Source of the DNA: Cellulomonas sp.
GTDB taxonomy: Bacteria > Actinomycetota > Actinomycetes > Actinomycetales > Cellulomonadaceae
Assembly: GCF_015234515.1 (NCBI RefSeq)
Contig: NZ_JADGMY010000023.1
Span: 331,882-392,343 of the forward strand
Reading direction: 5' to 3'
DNA: 60,462 nucleotides
Made by a program: the position numbers and the translations under genes. Shown in pieces: positions 1 to 8,346 of this stretch. Positions within the stretch are counted from its first letter, which is position 1, and each line of letters begins with the position of its first letter. Under the pieces are notes generated by a model. It made no database searches. It had not been told where the DNA came from and worked only from the letters and a program-made list of their open reading frames with translations.

Positions 1-526
1 CCGCGCGCGGGCGGTCCGGACGCCACACCGCCAGGACCGACGGCAGCGGCCACCGCTCGGGCTCTACGCCGTCCTCGGCCCACAGGCGCAGGCGGTCGAA
101 GCTCCAGGCGGTCAGCCACCCGACCAGCGGGCGGACGACGAGCCGGTCGAGCAGCCGGCCCCACCCGGGCTCGTAGTCGTAGCCGGTCACGAAGGTCACG
201 CCGTCGTCGGTCGGGACGTAGCGCCAGTAGCCGCGCCCGTCGCCCAGCGGCGAGAGCCGGTCCGGGGTCGTGAACCGCAGCGCCGACGTGCGCGTGCCGT
301 CGGGGCGGTGCCGCTCGCCCAGGCTCGTGCCGGTCCCGGCGAGCGTGTGCAGCGGCAGCCGCAGCTCGTAGCGGAAGCGGTAGCCGCCCGTCGCGAGCGC
401 CTCCACCGGGGTGATGCGGCTGAACCGCGCGTCCCACCGCGGGTGGGAGGACGTGTCCTGCGTGAGCTCCCAGACCCGGTCGAGTCCCGCGCGGATGTGC
501 GTCTCGACGTAGATCGGTGTGGTCAC
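1..526 (-). CDS. SRPBCC (START-like) family protein, 3' part beyond window edge
   Basis: The reading frame starts at GTG 526 and runs leftward off the window without a stop, giving about 175 residues. The N-terminus (MTTPIYVETHIRAGLDRVWE) is typical of SRPBCC/polyketide-cyclase-like ligand-binding folds, which begin with a short beta strand and a helix containing a VWELTQ-like segment followed by a P-x-W turn (SHPRWDARFS). No signal peptide or membrane helix is seen, so it is probably cytosolic. Ligand and role are unknown. It is transcribed divergently from the Imm-5-like gene across a 107-bp gap. The family call rests on the N-terminal pattern only and the C-terminus is missing here. Confidence 0.65.
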   Translation of the reverse strand, partial: MTTPIYVETHIRAGLDRVWELTQDTSSHPRWDARFSRITPVEALATGGYRFRYELRLPLHTLAGTGTSLGERHRPDGTRTSALRFTTPDRLSPLGDGRGYWRYVPTDDGVTFVTGYDYEPGWGRLLDRLVVRPLVGWLTAWSFDRLRLWAEDGVEPERWPLPSVLAVWRPDRPRA

Positions 527-633
527 GCTCCCACTATGGTGTGCGGGCCGACGACGGACAATCCTGGCGACGGCTCGGGCATCATCTGCGGTCGCGCACG
601 ACAACCCGCCATCGGCGGGAGACGGAGGTCGAG

Positions 634-1242
634 GTGGTCTCTCCCCAGGCGCTCAGCGAGGGTGAGCGGCGCACGGTCGCCGAGTGGGCGGCGGACTGCG
701 CCGAGCGCGTCCTGCCGCTCTTCGAGGCGGAGGCGGCGGACGACGGCCGCCCCCGCGACGCGATCGCGCGTGCCCGGGCCTTCAGCCGCGGCGAGCTGCG
801 TGCCGCCGACGAGATCCGCCGGCGCTTCGTCGCCGGTCGCGCAGCGAGTGCCGTCAGGTCGCCCGCGGCCGTTGCCGCGGCGAGGGCGGCGGCGCAGGCG
901 TCCGGTGTCGCCCACATGGGTGCGCACGCCCTGGGGGCGGCCGCCTACGCCGCGAAGGCGGTCGGGCTCGGCGTCCCCGGTCGGGCGGATGCGGTCGACG
1001 ACGAGGTCCGCTGGCAGCTGCGGCGGATGAGTGCGGCCACGCGGGCAGCGCTGCGGCGGCTGCCTGTACTCGGTGAGGACTCGGCGGGCCCTCTCGGGTC
1101 GGGGCTGCTCACGGGCGGCGTCCTGGCGACCGTCATCCGTCAGATCCAGACGGAGCTGGCTGGCGGCGTCCGGATGGCGCAGCACCGCGCGGGCACGGAC
1201 GATGGAGCGACGGTCCAGGAGCGGCGGGAAGGGCGGCCATGA
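634..1242 (+). CDS. Imm-5-like putative immunity protein
   Basis: This 202-residue Ala/Arg-rich helical protein carries the pattern seen in actinobacterial proteins annotated as Imm-5-like: WAADCAERVLPLFE near the start, RPRDAIARARAF, a helix-rich middle, and SGVAHMGAHALGAAAYAAKAV. I chose GTG 634 because GGAGG lies 5 nt upstream (624-628); an in-frame extension to 517 overlaps the neighbouring promoter region and looks non-coding. The family is linked to polymorphic-toxin immunity by computational analysis only, and no toxin gene lies beside it, so a role in immunity is not supported locally. Its stop overlaps the start of the next gene (ATGA), so the two are probably translationally coupled. 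Confidence 0.6.
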   Translation: MVSPQALSEGERRTVAEWAADCAERVLPLFEAEAADDGRPRDAIARARAFSRGELRAADEIRRRFVAGRAASAVRSPAAVAAARAAAQASGVAHMGAHALGAAAYAAKAVGLGVPGRADAVDDEVRWQLRRMSAATRAALRRLPVLGEDSAGPLGSGLLTGGVLATVIRQIQTELAGGVRMAQHRAGTDDGATVQERREGRP

Positions 1243-1469
1243 GCGAGACACCGCAGGAGCCGGAGGCCACGGCGCAGGACGGCGGCTACGGGTACCCGAC
1301 CCTCGAGCAGGAGGTCACCCCGGAGGTGCTGGAGGGGGACGCCGCGTCCGCCGGCTCGCGCGACTCCACGAGTGGTGACACCGAGCCGGCCGAGGACAGC
1401 GGCGAGCGCGAGGTGCCGACGCCCGGCGAGGTCGAGGCGGACCCGTCGCCGGTCGAGCCGACCGACTGA
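1239..1469 (+). CDS. small acidic hypothetical protein
   Basis: This is a 76-residue, strongly acidic protein rich in Glu, Asp, Pro and Thr with no cysteine, signal peptide or membrane segment; it is probably largely disordered. The ATG overlaps the stop of the Imm-5-like gene (ATGA), which is the main argument that it is real. Codon third positions are mostly G/C. Its 3' part lies antisense to the low-complexity C-terminal tail of the VOC gene (1286-1469), so one of the two frames may be mis-extended. No family recognised. Confidence 0.45.
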   Translation: MSETPQEPEATAQDGGYGYPTLEQEVTPEVLEGDAASAGSRDSTSGDTEPAEDSGEREVPTPGEVEADPSPVEPTD

Positions 1470-1846
1470 GCAGCCCGGTCGCCGTCCCACAGCGTCAGGC
1501 AGAACGGGTGGCCCGCCGGGTCGGCGTAGACCAGGCAGTGGTCGTCGTTGGGCTGGGTGTCGAAGCGTGTCGCACCGGCGGCGAGCACCCGTGCCTCGGT
1601 GGCGGCGAGGTCGTCGACGAGGAAGTCCAGGTGCAGGTGCATCGGCACCTCGCCGTCGGGCCAGGTGGGCGGGCGGAAGTCGGCGACCTGCTGGAACCCG
1701 ATCTCGCCGCCGGGCCCGGTGACCCGGGCCCACGTCGCCTCGCCCTCGGCCGAGCCGCCGGTGATGTCGGCGTAGAAGCGGGCGAGCTGCAGGGCGTCCG
1801 GCGCGTTGACGGTGACGCCGCTCAACCGGATCGCGTCGGAGGTCAT
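1286..1846 (-). CDS. VOC family (glyoxalase/bleomycin-resistance-like) protein
   Basis: The 186-residue product begins MTSDAIRLSGVTVNAPDA and shows one complete vicinal-oxygen-chelate unit: LARFYADITGG, then HLHLDFLVDD (a metal-ligand-type His followed by the second beta strand), EARVLAAGATR, and YADPAGHPFCLTLW. These end at about residue 125. The remaining 60 residues are a Ser/Gly/Asp-rich tail antisense to the small acidic gene and are unusual for the family. The start overlaps the upstream AHSA1 stop (ATGA), so this is the third gene of an arsR-AHSA1-VOC operon. Substrate unknown; members include lactoylglutathione lyases, dioxygenases and drug-binding proteins. Confidence 0.75.
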   Translation of the reverse strand: MTSDAIRLSGVTVNAPDALQLARFYADITGGSAEGEATWARVTGPGGEIGFQQVADFRPPTWPDGEVPMHLHLDFLVDDLAATEARVLAAGATRFDTQPNDDHCLVYADPAGHPFCLTLWDGDRAAQSVGSTGDGSASTSPGVGTSRSPLSSAGSVSPLVESREPADAASPSSTSGVTSCSRVGYP

Positions 1847-2367
1847 GGCGCGTCCACGGGTGCGTACGCGGGGCTCAGCTCGGTCCATCGCCGTTCCCAC
1901 GCGGGGGCGGGCCGGGTCGCGGACCAGCCCTCGGGGTGTGCGGGGCCGTCCAGGTCGAGCGAGTGGCCGAGGTCCTCGAGGTGGGCCTGCCAGCCCGCGC
2001 CGTGGACGTGCAGCTCGGCCAGCGGCAACCCACGCTCCTCGACGACGAGCCGTGTCCGGTCGCCCTCGGTCGTCAGCCACGCCTCGATCCGGGTCTCCTC
2101 ACCGGCGTCGGAACGGGACGCGACGACCAGGTGAGAGGGAGCGTCGCAGGCCTCGATCCGCGCCTGCCCGCTCCACGAGCTGGTGAACGTCATCTCGACG
2201 GTGCCGCCGACCCGCAGGTCGCCGGAGACGTGGGCGATCCACCGTGCGAGCCGCTCGGGCGTCGTGCACGCCTCCCACAGGTCGTCGATGTCGGTGTCGT
2301 AGACGTCCTCGACCCGGATCGCTCCGGTCGTGGGGTCGAGTGCGCGCATGGTCGCGGTGGTCGTCAT
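1843..2367 (-). CDS. SRPBCC/AHSA1-type protein
   Basis: This 174-residue protein has the AHSA1-like layout: an IRVEDVYDTDIDDLWEACTTPERLARWIA start (strand, then helix with PERLARW), DLRVGGTVEMTF, and a C-terminal helix with GAGWQAHLEDL. Such proteins are soluble single-domain hydrophobic-ligand binders and are often encoded directly after an ArsR-type repressor, as here. ATG 2367 overlaps the arsR stop by ATGA, giving tight coupling. No catalytic residues can be assigned. It probably works with the adjacent regulator and VOC protein, but the signal or substrate is not visible. Confidence 0.75.
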   Translation of the reverse strand: MTTTATMRALDPTTGAIRVEDVYDTDIDDLWEACTTPERLARWIAHVSGDLRVGGTVEMTFTSSWSGQARIEACDAPSHLVVASRSDAGEETRIEAWLTTEGDRTRLVVEERGLPLAELHVHGAGWQAHLEDLGHSLDLDGPAHPEGWSATRPAPAWERRWTELSPAYAPVDAP

Positions 2368-2681
2368 CTCCTGGCCCTCTTCCCTCGGCTGATCTCCGTG
2401 TGCAGCGCGTCGAGGCGGTTGCTCCACAGGGCGCGGTAGTCCCCGAGCCACTCGTCGACCTCGATGAGCGCCTCGGGACGCAGCCGGTAGATCCGGCGCT
2501 GCGCCTCCTGGCGTGCCTCGACCAGGCCGGCCTCCCGCAGCACCCGCAGGTGCCGTGAGACGCCGGGGCGGGCGATGGGCAGGGCGTCGGCGAGCTCGCC
2601 GGCAGTGGCCTCGTGGTCGCGCAGGATCGCGAGGACGGTGCGTCGGCTCGGGTCGGCCAGTGCCTGCAGAACTGCATCCAT
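2364..2681 (-). CDS. ArsR-family winged-helix regulator
   Basis: The 105-residue protein starts MDAVLQALADPSRRTVLAIL, the hallmark opening of ArsR-type repressors, followed by the HTH (TAGELADALPIARPGVSRHLRVLREAGLVEARQEAQRRIYRL). It lacks the CVC metal site of true arsenic sensors and belongs to the subgroup paired with AHSA1 proteins. It is the first gene of a three-gene operon with ATGA overlaps and most likely represses that operon. The upstream 150 bp also hold the GH9 terminator. Confidence 0.85.
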   Translation of the reverse strand: MDAVLQALADPSRRTVLAILRDHEATAGELADALPIARPGVSRHLRVLREAGLVEARQEAQRRIYRLRPEALIEVDEWLGDYRALWSNRLDALHTEISRGKRARR

Positions 2682-2808
2682 GGACCGACCGTACCCTGTG
2701 AGTTACGTAACCACAACGGTACGGATGTCGCGGTGCGACGGCCCTGGCTGGCCGAGTTCTCCCGCGCCGACGGCCGCCGGTCACGTGGACCGACGGCCGC
2801 CGTCGACT

Positions 2809-2824
2809 CCGGGGAGCGCCCCGG
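2809..2824 (-). terminator. hairpin just after the GH9 stop
   Basis: CCGGGG-AGCG-CCCCGG forms a perfect 6-bp stem with a 4-nt loop starting 10 nt after the GH9 stop on the minus strand. A second perfect arm pair (CGACGGC/GCCGTCG) follows at 2791-2805. There is no U-tract, as is common in high-GC actinobacteria. Confidence 0.5.
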
Positions 2825-2833
2825 GCCGTGCAC

Positions 2834-5584
2834 TCAGGAGCAGGCTGCCCCGTTGACCGTGAAGCCGGTGGGTGCGGCGTTGGTGCCGCTGTACGAGCCG
2901 TTGAACCCGATGCTCGTCGACCCGCCCGCGGCGAGCGAGCCGTTCCAGGCGGCGTTGGTCGCGGTGACCGTCGTCCCCGTCTGGCTCCACGTCGCGCTCC
3001 AGCCCTGCGTGACCTTCTGGTTGCCCGGGAACGTGAAGCCCAGCTGCCACGACGACCACGCGGTCGGGCCCGTGTTGGTCACCGTCACGGCGGCGGTGAA
3101 GCCCGTGCCCCACGAGTTGGCCGTGTACGTCACCCGGCAGGCTGCGGTGGGCGGCGTCGGCGTCGGCGTCATGCGGGGCGCCGTGTCGACCGTGACGGGC
3201 CCGGAGACCGCGGAGAGCTGGCCGGCCGAGTCCCGGGCGCGGACGACGAACGTGTACACGCCGTCGGCCGCGAGGCCGGTGATGGTGACGGACGGCGTGG
3301 TCGACGTGGCGACGACCGTCTGCGTGCCGCCCTCGACCTGGAGCACGTCGTACCCGGCGACGCGGACGTCGTCGGTGGAGGCGGTCCACGTGAGCGTCAT
3401 CCCCGTCGCCGTCACGTTGGAGGCGACGGGCGTGCCCGGAGTCGACGGGGGGGTGTCCACGGGTGTGACGCCGCCCGTGGTGCGGACGCTCAGCGGTGCC
3501 GACGTCGACGTCAGACCGGCGCCGTTGCGGGCGCGGACCGTGAACGTGTACGCCGTGTCGGCCGTCAGGCCGGAGACCGTCGCGCTCGTCGTGGTCGACG
3601 TCGCGACGACCGCCCCCGCGGCGTTCAGCACGTCGTAGCCCGCGACCCCGCTCTCCGCGTCGGTCGACGCGGCCCACGTCAGCGTCACCGACGTGTCCGC
3701 GACCGCGCTCGCGGTCGGCGTGCCGGGGGCGCTGGGCGCGGTGGTGTCCGTGGGCGCCTGCCCACCCGCCTGCTCGGCCGCCCACGCGGTGAGCCAGACG
3801 AGCGCGGAGTTCCAGTTGATCGCGACCTCGTTGACGGAGTACGCCTCGATGTCGTCGACGAAGCACTTCTGCGCCGCGCAGCCGGCGAGCTCGGCGGCCG
3901 CGACCGGGTCCTGCAACTCGCTGTTGGGGCCGCCGGAGAACGACCCGGGGGGCGCGATCGGCAGCGAGGAGTCGTTCTGGTTGGCCCAGAACCGGTGGTG
4001 CACGTTGCGCACGGCCTTCTCGCCGTAGCCCGCGACGTACGACTGGTTCAGCGGGTTGCGGCCCTGGAAGTAGTCGAGCGCGCCGTACACGGCGGTCCGG
4101 TACTTCGCCTGGCCGGTGAAGTCGTACGCGAGTGCGAGCGCGTTGGCGTTGTTCGCGACCTGGCCGTTCGAGCCCCAGTAGTAGACGCTGCCCGCGTTGT
4201 TGGGCGCCGGGTACGCCTGGTTCGCGAGGCGCGTCAGGGCCGCGTCGGCGAACGACACGATCGCGGAGCGCGTCGCCGCGACGTCCGACGCGGGCAGGTC
4301 CGTGGGGACGAGCGCCAGCGTCGTGTCGCCCATGCCGCCGGTCCAGCCCCAGTCGTAGCCGCGCTGCGCGAAGCTCACGCCCTTGTAGAACGACGATCCG
4401 GTGACGTCGGCGCGGTACGACGACTCACCCGTCGTGGCGAACAGCTCGGCTGCCGCCCAGTAGAACTCGTCGGTCACCGACGCGTCGCTGTAGGCGCCGC
4501 CGCCCGTGCCGTCCGTGCTGGACGCGATGCGGTTCGGGTTCGCCTTGGCCGCGGCGTACGCGGTCCGCGCGGCCGCCAGGGCCTTGGCGGAGAACGTCGG
4601 GTCGTACGACTCCCACAGGCGCGACGCCTGCGCGGCGACGGCCGCCATGTTGAGGGTCGCGGCCGTGCTCACGGGCGCGAGGATGCGGCGCTGGGCGTCC
4701 TGCGAGGGGATCGTCGGGATGCCCGTCCAGTTCTCGTCGTGCATCTTGTGGTGCACCATGCCGGCGTCGGTGCGACCGGCGGGCACCTGCATGCGCATGA
4801 GGAACTCGAGCTCCCACCGGGCCTCGTCGAGCACGTCGGGTGCGCCGTTGGCGCGCTCGGGGATCGCGGCCCTGCCGTCGCCCAGGGCGGTACGGTCCGC
4901 ACCCTCGACGTGCAGCGTCCGCTCGTACGCGTTCTGCAGCTGCCACGTCGCGATGCCGCCGTTGACGACGTACTTGCCCTGGTCGCCCGCGTCGTACCAG
5001 CCGCCGCGCACGTCGAGGTTGTACCCGCACGACTGCCGGCACGGCACGCTCGTGTCGCCCTGGTTGGGCGCGATCCCGAGGTGCCCGGCGGCGCGTGCGT
5101 AGGTGCTGCCGACGTACTGCGCCTCGATCGCGATGCCCGAGCGCTGGTGGTAGAAGAACGCGAGCGCGTCGTAGCGGAGCTTCTTCAGCGGGTCGGCGGA
5201 GATGTCGAACGGGTAGCTGTTGGCGCCGGCCGCGGACAGGACGTAGCCCGTGCCCGGGGTGTCGTACGACGAGAAGTCGATGAGGTGCGTGCGGTCGCCG
5301 GACAGCGTGTCGGCACCCTTGACCGTCGACGTGCCCTCGGCGACCGTGCGGCCCGCCGCGTCGCGCAGCGTCCAGGCGACCGGGCTGGTCGAGGTGCTGA
5401 CGAGGGTCGCGACCTTGGCGACGCCGGGCACGTAGGCGACCTGGTTGACCTTGACCGGTGAGCCGGGGTCGGGGGCGGCGACGGCCGTCGGTGCGGTGAC
5501 GCCCGCGACGCTCAGGGCTGTGGCGACCGCGAGGGCGGCGGACCAGCCGCTGCGCCGCGCGCGTCGTCGGGTGATCGGTGACAT
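2834..5584 (-). CDS. secreted GH9 cellulase with two FN3 domains and a CBM2
   Basis: This 916-residue enzyme has an N-terminal signal peptide (Arg-rich start, hydrophobic core, cleavage near residue 37), an Ig-like N-terminal domain (about 42-125, VKVNQVAYVPG), the GH9 (alpha/alpha)6 catalytic domain (about 135-605), two fibronectin type III repeats (about 615-800) and a C-terminal CBM2 (about 817-916). GH9 hallmarks are visible: DAGDQGKYV with D198 and D201, the histidine motif VRNVHHRFW, and the C-terminal acid in SVNEVAINWNSALVW (E586). It should act outside the cell by inverting cleavage of beta-1,4-glucan; endo or processive mode cannot be told. A CelR/CebR-like operator sits about 80 bp upstream and a hairpin follows the gene. 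Confidence 0.93.
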   Translation of the reverse strand: MSPITRRRARRSGWSAALAVATALSVAGVTAPTAVAAPDPGSPVKVNQVAYVPGVAKVATLVSTSTSPVAWTLRDAAGRTVAEGTSTVKGADTLSGDRTHLIDFSSYDTPGTGYVLSAAGANSYPFDISADPLKKLRYDALAFFYHQRSGIAIEAQYVGSTYARAAGHLGIAPNQGDTSVPCRQSCGYNLDVRGGWYDAGDQGKYVVNGGIATWQLQNAYERTLHVEGADRTALGDGRAAIPERANGAPDVLDEARWELEFLMRMQVPAGRTDAGMVHHKMHDENWTGIPTIPSQDAQRRILAPVSTAATLNMAAVAAQASRLWESYDPTFSAKALAAARTAYAAAKANPNRIASSTDGTGGGAYSDASVTDEFYWAAAELFATTGESSYRADVTGSSFYKGVSFAQRGYDWGWTGGMGDTTLALVPTDLPASDVAATRSAIVSFADAALTRLANQAYPAPNNAGSVYYWGSNGQVANNANALALAYDFTGQAKYRTAVYGALDYFQGRNPLNQSYVAGYGEKAVRNVHHRFWANQNDSSLPIAPPGSFSGGPNSELQDPVAAAELAGCAAQKCFVDDIEAYSVNEVAINWNSALVWLTAWAAEQAGGQAPTDTTAPSAPGTPTASAVADTSVTLTWAASTDAESGVAGYDVLNAAGAVVATSTTTSATVSGLTADTAYTFTVRARNGAGLTSTSAPLSVRTTGGVTPVDTPPSTPGTPVASNVTATGMTLTWTASTDDVRVAGYDVLQVEGGTQTVVATSTTPSVTITGLAADGVYTFVVRARDSAGQLSAVSGPVTVDTAPRMTPTPTPPTAACRVTYTANSWGTGFTAAVTVTNTGPTAWSSWQLGFTFPGNQKVTQGWSATWSQTGTTVTATNAAWNGSLAAGGSTSIGFNGSYSGTNAAPTGFTVNGAACS

Positions 5585-5661
5585 GGCGGTCCTCAGGTGG
5601 GGGACGACGGGGCGGGACGGCGCTCACACCCGGTAGTCGCCCGACGCTGGGTCCGGCCGTC

Positions 5662-5677
5662 GTGGAGCGCTCCCCAC
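5662..5677. promoter_or_regulatory. CelR/CebR-type LacI-family operator upstream of GH9
   Basis: GTGGAGCGCTCCCCAC matches 11 of 14 positions of TGGGAGCGCTCCCA, the established operator of Thermobifida fusca CelR and Streptomyces CebR, including the whole GGAGCGCTCCC core. It lies about 80 bp before the cellulase start, where a repressor could act. Neither LacI regulator in this window is adjacent, so the cognate regulator is probably encoded elsewhere. Confidence 0.7.
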
Positions 5678-5727
5678 GGTAGGTCGGGGACCTCGCCTGT
5701 CGGACCGCCGTGCAACCGCGGAATCGA

Positions 5728-6885
5728 TTAAGGGATGCGCGACGAGCAGACGGCCGTGCGTCGCGCGCGGATCCCGCTCCAGAGGAGCAGCGCGGCGGCG
5801 CCGATCAGCACGGGTTCGAGCGCGAAGGCGGCCCCCAGCCCGTGCCGGTCGGCCAGGCTGCCGAGCAGGAACGGCGCGGCCGCGGCGACCAGCCCGACGA
5901 CCACCTGCGAACGGGCGTTCGCCTGGTCCTCGCGTCCGCGGGCGGCGTCGAGGGTGAGCGCGAGCGAGAGCGGGTAGAGGTTCGCGATGCCGACCCCGCA
6001 CGCGAAGAGCCCGACGACCCCCAGGACGGGCAGGTCGGTCAGCCAGAAGACGAGGAAGCTGACGCCGGTGAGCGCGAGCGAGGCGTAGAGCAGCGGGACG
6101 GCTCGGCCGGCGCGGCGCGTGAGACCCGCGCCGAGCAAGCGCCCGAGCAGGATGCCGAGGTAGTTGCTGCTGAGGGCCGTGCTCGCCGCCGCAGCGGACA
6201 GGCCGGCGTCGATGAGCATCTGAGGGCCGAAGTAGACGAGGCAGAACTCGATGGCCGAGCCCACGGCCGTGAGGACCGCGAACAGCCAGCAGGCGACGGG
6301 CAGCCGTCCGCCGCGTCCGATGGCGGGGTCGGGTGCCGGACTCGGGAGCGGGAGGCGGCGGTGGCGCAGGTACAGCAGGAGGAGGACGAGTGCCGGCAGC
6401 GCGAACGTCGCACGCCACCCGACGACGGTGAGGGCGAGTGCGCCGAGCACCAGCGGCGCGAGCACCGCCGACGCTCCGGCGGCGATGTTGGCCTCGGTCA
6501 GCGCCTGGTCACGCCGGCTGCCGTGCCGGTCGGACAGGATCGCCTGGACCACGGTCAGCAGCATCGTGCCGGCGAAGCCGAACAGTGCCGCCGCGGTCAA
6601 GGTCGCGGGGGCGCTGCGGCCAAGGGTGAACAACGTCGCACCGCCCACGGATGCGAGCGTCGAGAGCCAGAGCAGCGAGCCCCTGCTCAGGCGTCGCGCG
6701 ACCCGGACGAATCCCGCTCCTGCCAGCGCGGCACCCCCCGCCCACACCACCGAGTAGAGGCTGAGGGTGGTGTAGGAGAAGCGGAGCTCCTCGCGCAGCA
6801 GGGTCACCGCGGGTCCGAAGGCGTAGAGCCAGAACGTGTAGCAGCCGAGCACCGCGTACGACACGACGGTGGCGGCGTCGCGCAC
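5728..6885 (-). CDS. MFS transporter, LacI-controlled
   Basis: The 385-residue product is almost entirely hydrophobic with about 12 predicted membrane segments in two halves, starting VVSYAVLGCYTFWLYAFGPAV and with a loop-rich charged segment between helices 6 and 7 (RHRRLPLPSPAPDPA). It is an MFS carrier of the inner membrane; the substrate is unknown. Pairing with a divergent LacI-family gene suggests a sugar or similar carbon compound. GTG 6885 was chosen as the start because helix 1 begins right after it; a GTG at 6975 would add 30 hydrophilic residues and place the start codon inside the operator. No clear ribosome-binding site helps decide. Confidence 0.75.
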   Translation of the reverse strand: MRDAATVVSYAVLGCYTFWLYAFGPAVTLLREELRFSYTTLSLYSVVWAGGAALAGAGFVRVARRLSRGSLLWLSTLASVGGATLFTLGRSAPATLTAAALFGFAGTMLLTVVQAILSDRHGSRRDQALTEANIAAGASAVLAPLVLGALALTVVGWRATFALPALVLLLLYLRHRRLPLPSPAPDPAIGRGGRLPVACWLFAVLTAVGSAIEFCLVYFGPQMLIDAGLSAAAASTALSSNYLGILLGRLLGAGLTRRAGRAVPLLYASLALTGVSFLVFWLTDLPVLGVVGLFACGVGIANLYPLSLALTLDAARGREDQANARSQVVVGLVAAAAPFLLGSLADRHGLGAAFALEPVLIGAAALLLWSGIRARRTAVCSSRIP

Positions 6886-6960
6886 GATGGGCCGGCCGTC
6901 GCCCGGCTGCGGCGCGGTTGCGCGCGACGGGGCGGTGGAGCCGTCGCGGTCGGAAGACCC

Positions 6961-6976
6961 TGTGTACCGGTACACA
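6961..6976. promoter_or_regulatory. perfect palindromic operator between MFS and lacI-type genes
   Basis: TGTGTACCGGTACACA is a perfect 16-bp palindrome placed between the divergent MFS transporter and LacI regulator, 15 bp before the regulator's GTG. Its symmetry around a central CCGG and its position fit a LacI-family operator that controls both genes. Confidence 0.7.
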
Positions 6977-6991
6977 CGTACAGTGTGTGGC

Positions 6992-8056
6992 GTGGACGGC
7001 GCGGGAGGCAACAGGGGAAGACGGGCGACCATGCGCGAGGTTGCCCGGGCAGCCGGTGTCTCCACCATGACGGTCTCCTACGTCTACTCCCGGCCCGACC
7101 GGGTGTCACCGGACGCGGCGGCGAGGGTTCGGGCCGCCGCCCAGGAGCTGCACTACCCGGGTCCGAACCCCACGGCACGGTCCCTGAGTCGCGGCCGTGT
7201 CGGCTCTCTGGGTGTCGTCCTGGGTGAGGGGCTGAGCTATGCGTTCGAGGACCCCCAGGCGGCCCGGTTCCTCGCGGGCGTCTCGGACGTGTGTGCCAGC
7301 GAGGGCGTGGGGCTGACGCTCGTGCCGACCACCGGCACGGCGTCGGACGTCGCGCGCGTCGCCCAGGCCGCCGTGGACGGCTTCGTGGTCTGGACGACCA
7401 GCGACGACGACCCCGTGCTCGACGCCGTCGCCCGGACGAGGCTTCCCGCCGTGGTCCACGCCGGTCCCGACGGGCACGGGATGCCGGTCATCGGCATCGA
7501 CGACCGGGCAGCGGCCTCTGCCATCGGGCGCGTGGCGTTCGCCCGGGCCACGCGTCCCGTCGTCCTCGGCTTCCCGCTCGACCGCGGACGCGACCGTCGG
7601 TTGCTCGTCGGTGACCAGGTCGGTGACGTGAGGTTCCCGGTCACCCGCCATCGGTGGGAAGGGCTGCGGGCCGCCTGGACGAACGTGGGCCGTGACCCCG
7701 CCCAGCTCCGGCTGGCGGTGTGCCCGGTCAACCGCGTGACCGAGGGCGAGAGCCACGTCCGCGACCTGCTGCTGGGCGACGACCCGCCCGACGCCGTGGC
7801 CGCCATGAGTGACGAGCTCGCCCTCGGGGCCCTGCGCGCGGCCGAGGCTCTCGGTCGGCGTGTCCCCACCGACCTGGCCGTCACCGGGTGGGACGACAGC
7901 GACGCGGCCGGGCCTGCCGGCCTGACGACCCTCGGGCAGTCGCTGCGCGAGCAGGGCGCCGCGTGTGCGCGGGCAGCGCTCGGGCAGCCGGTGCAGCCCC
8001 AGGAGCGGCACGACTGGCACGTGGTGGTCCGGTCGACGACCCGCGACCCGGACTGA
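6992..8056 (+). CDS. LacI-family transcriptional regulator
   Basis: This 354-residue protein opens with the LacI HTH (ATMREVARAAGVSTMTVSYVYSRPDRVSPDAAARVRAAA), the hinge region (PNPTARSLSRGRVGSLGVVL) and a periplasmic-binding-protein-like effector domain. The C-terminal part contains the usual PPDAVAAMSDELALGALRAAEALG and VTGWDDSDAA segments. GTG 6992 gives the short Gly/Arg-rich leader normal for the family; ATG 7031 would cut into the HTH. It is divergent from the MFS transporter with a perfect palindrome between them, so it likely represses itself and the transporter until a sugar-like effector binds. Confidence 0.9.
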   Translation: MDGAGGNRGRRATMREVARAAGVSTMTVSYVYSRPDRVSPDAAARVRAAAQELHYPGPNPTARSLSRGRVGSLGVVLGEGLSYAFEDPQAARFLAGVSDVCASEGVGLTLVPTTGTASDVARVAQAAVDGFVVWTTSDDDPVLDAVARTRLPAVVHAGPDGHGMPVIGIDDRAAASAIGRVAFARATRPVVLGFPLDRGRDRRLLVGDQVGDVRFPVTRHRWEGLRAAWTNVGRDPAQLRLAVCPVNRVTEGESHVRDLLLGDDPPDAVAAMSDELALGALRAAEALGRRVPTDLAVTGWDDSDAAGPAGLTTLGQSLREQGAACARAALGQPVQPQERHDWHVVVRSTTRDPD

Positions 8057-8087
8057 CGGTCGGCGTCGACAGCCCGCCGCGGCCAAG

Positions 8088-8300
8088 GTGGCGCGGCGTG
8101 CGGCCGTCACGGGCGCCCGGGATCGGGCTCCCGGGCGGTGGTGGTTCGCCCTCGCGCCTCTCGCGGCGCTCGTCGTCACGGTGGTCGTGCTCGGCGCGTC
8201 CGTCCTGGCAGGGAGCCCCTGGTGGGTCGTCGGTGCACTCGCAGCCGGGGCACCCGCGCTGGTCGTCGCGGCGACGTCGCGGCGCCCACGGACCCCTTGA
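8088..8300 (+). CDS. small two-helix membrane protein
   Basis: A 70-residue frame beginning at GTG 8088 encodes a basic N-terminus, then two clear hydrophobic segments (FALAPLAALVVTVVVLGASV and WWVVGALAAGAPALVVAA) and a basic end. It follows the lacI-type gene by 31 bp on the same strand, so it could be co-transcribed. No family is recognised and the ribosome-binding site is weak, so the start is uncertain. Confidence 0.4.
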   Translation: MARRAAVTGARDRAPGRWWFALAPLAALVVTVVVLGASVLAGSPWWVVGALAAGAPALVVAATSRRPRTP

Positions 8301-8346
8301 CACCCCCGGCGCACGGCCCGCCAGGTTCGACAGCGACTGAACATGT

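Noticed and set aside
5722..5729. AATCGATT palindrome near the MFS stop
   Set aside because: An 8-bp palindrome of this kind is expected by chance and overlaps the end of a coding region.
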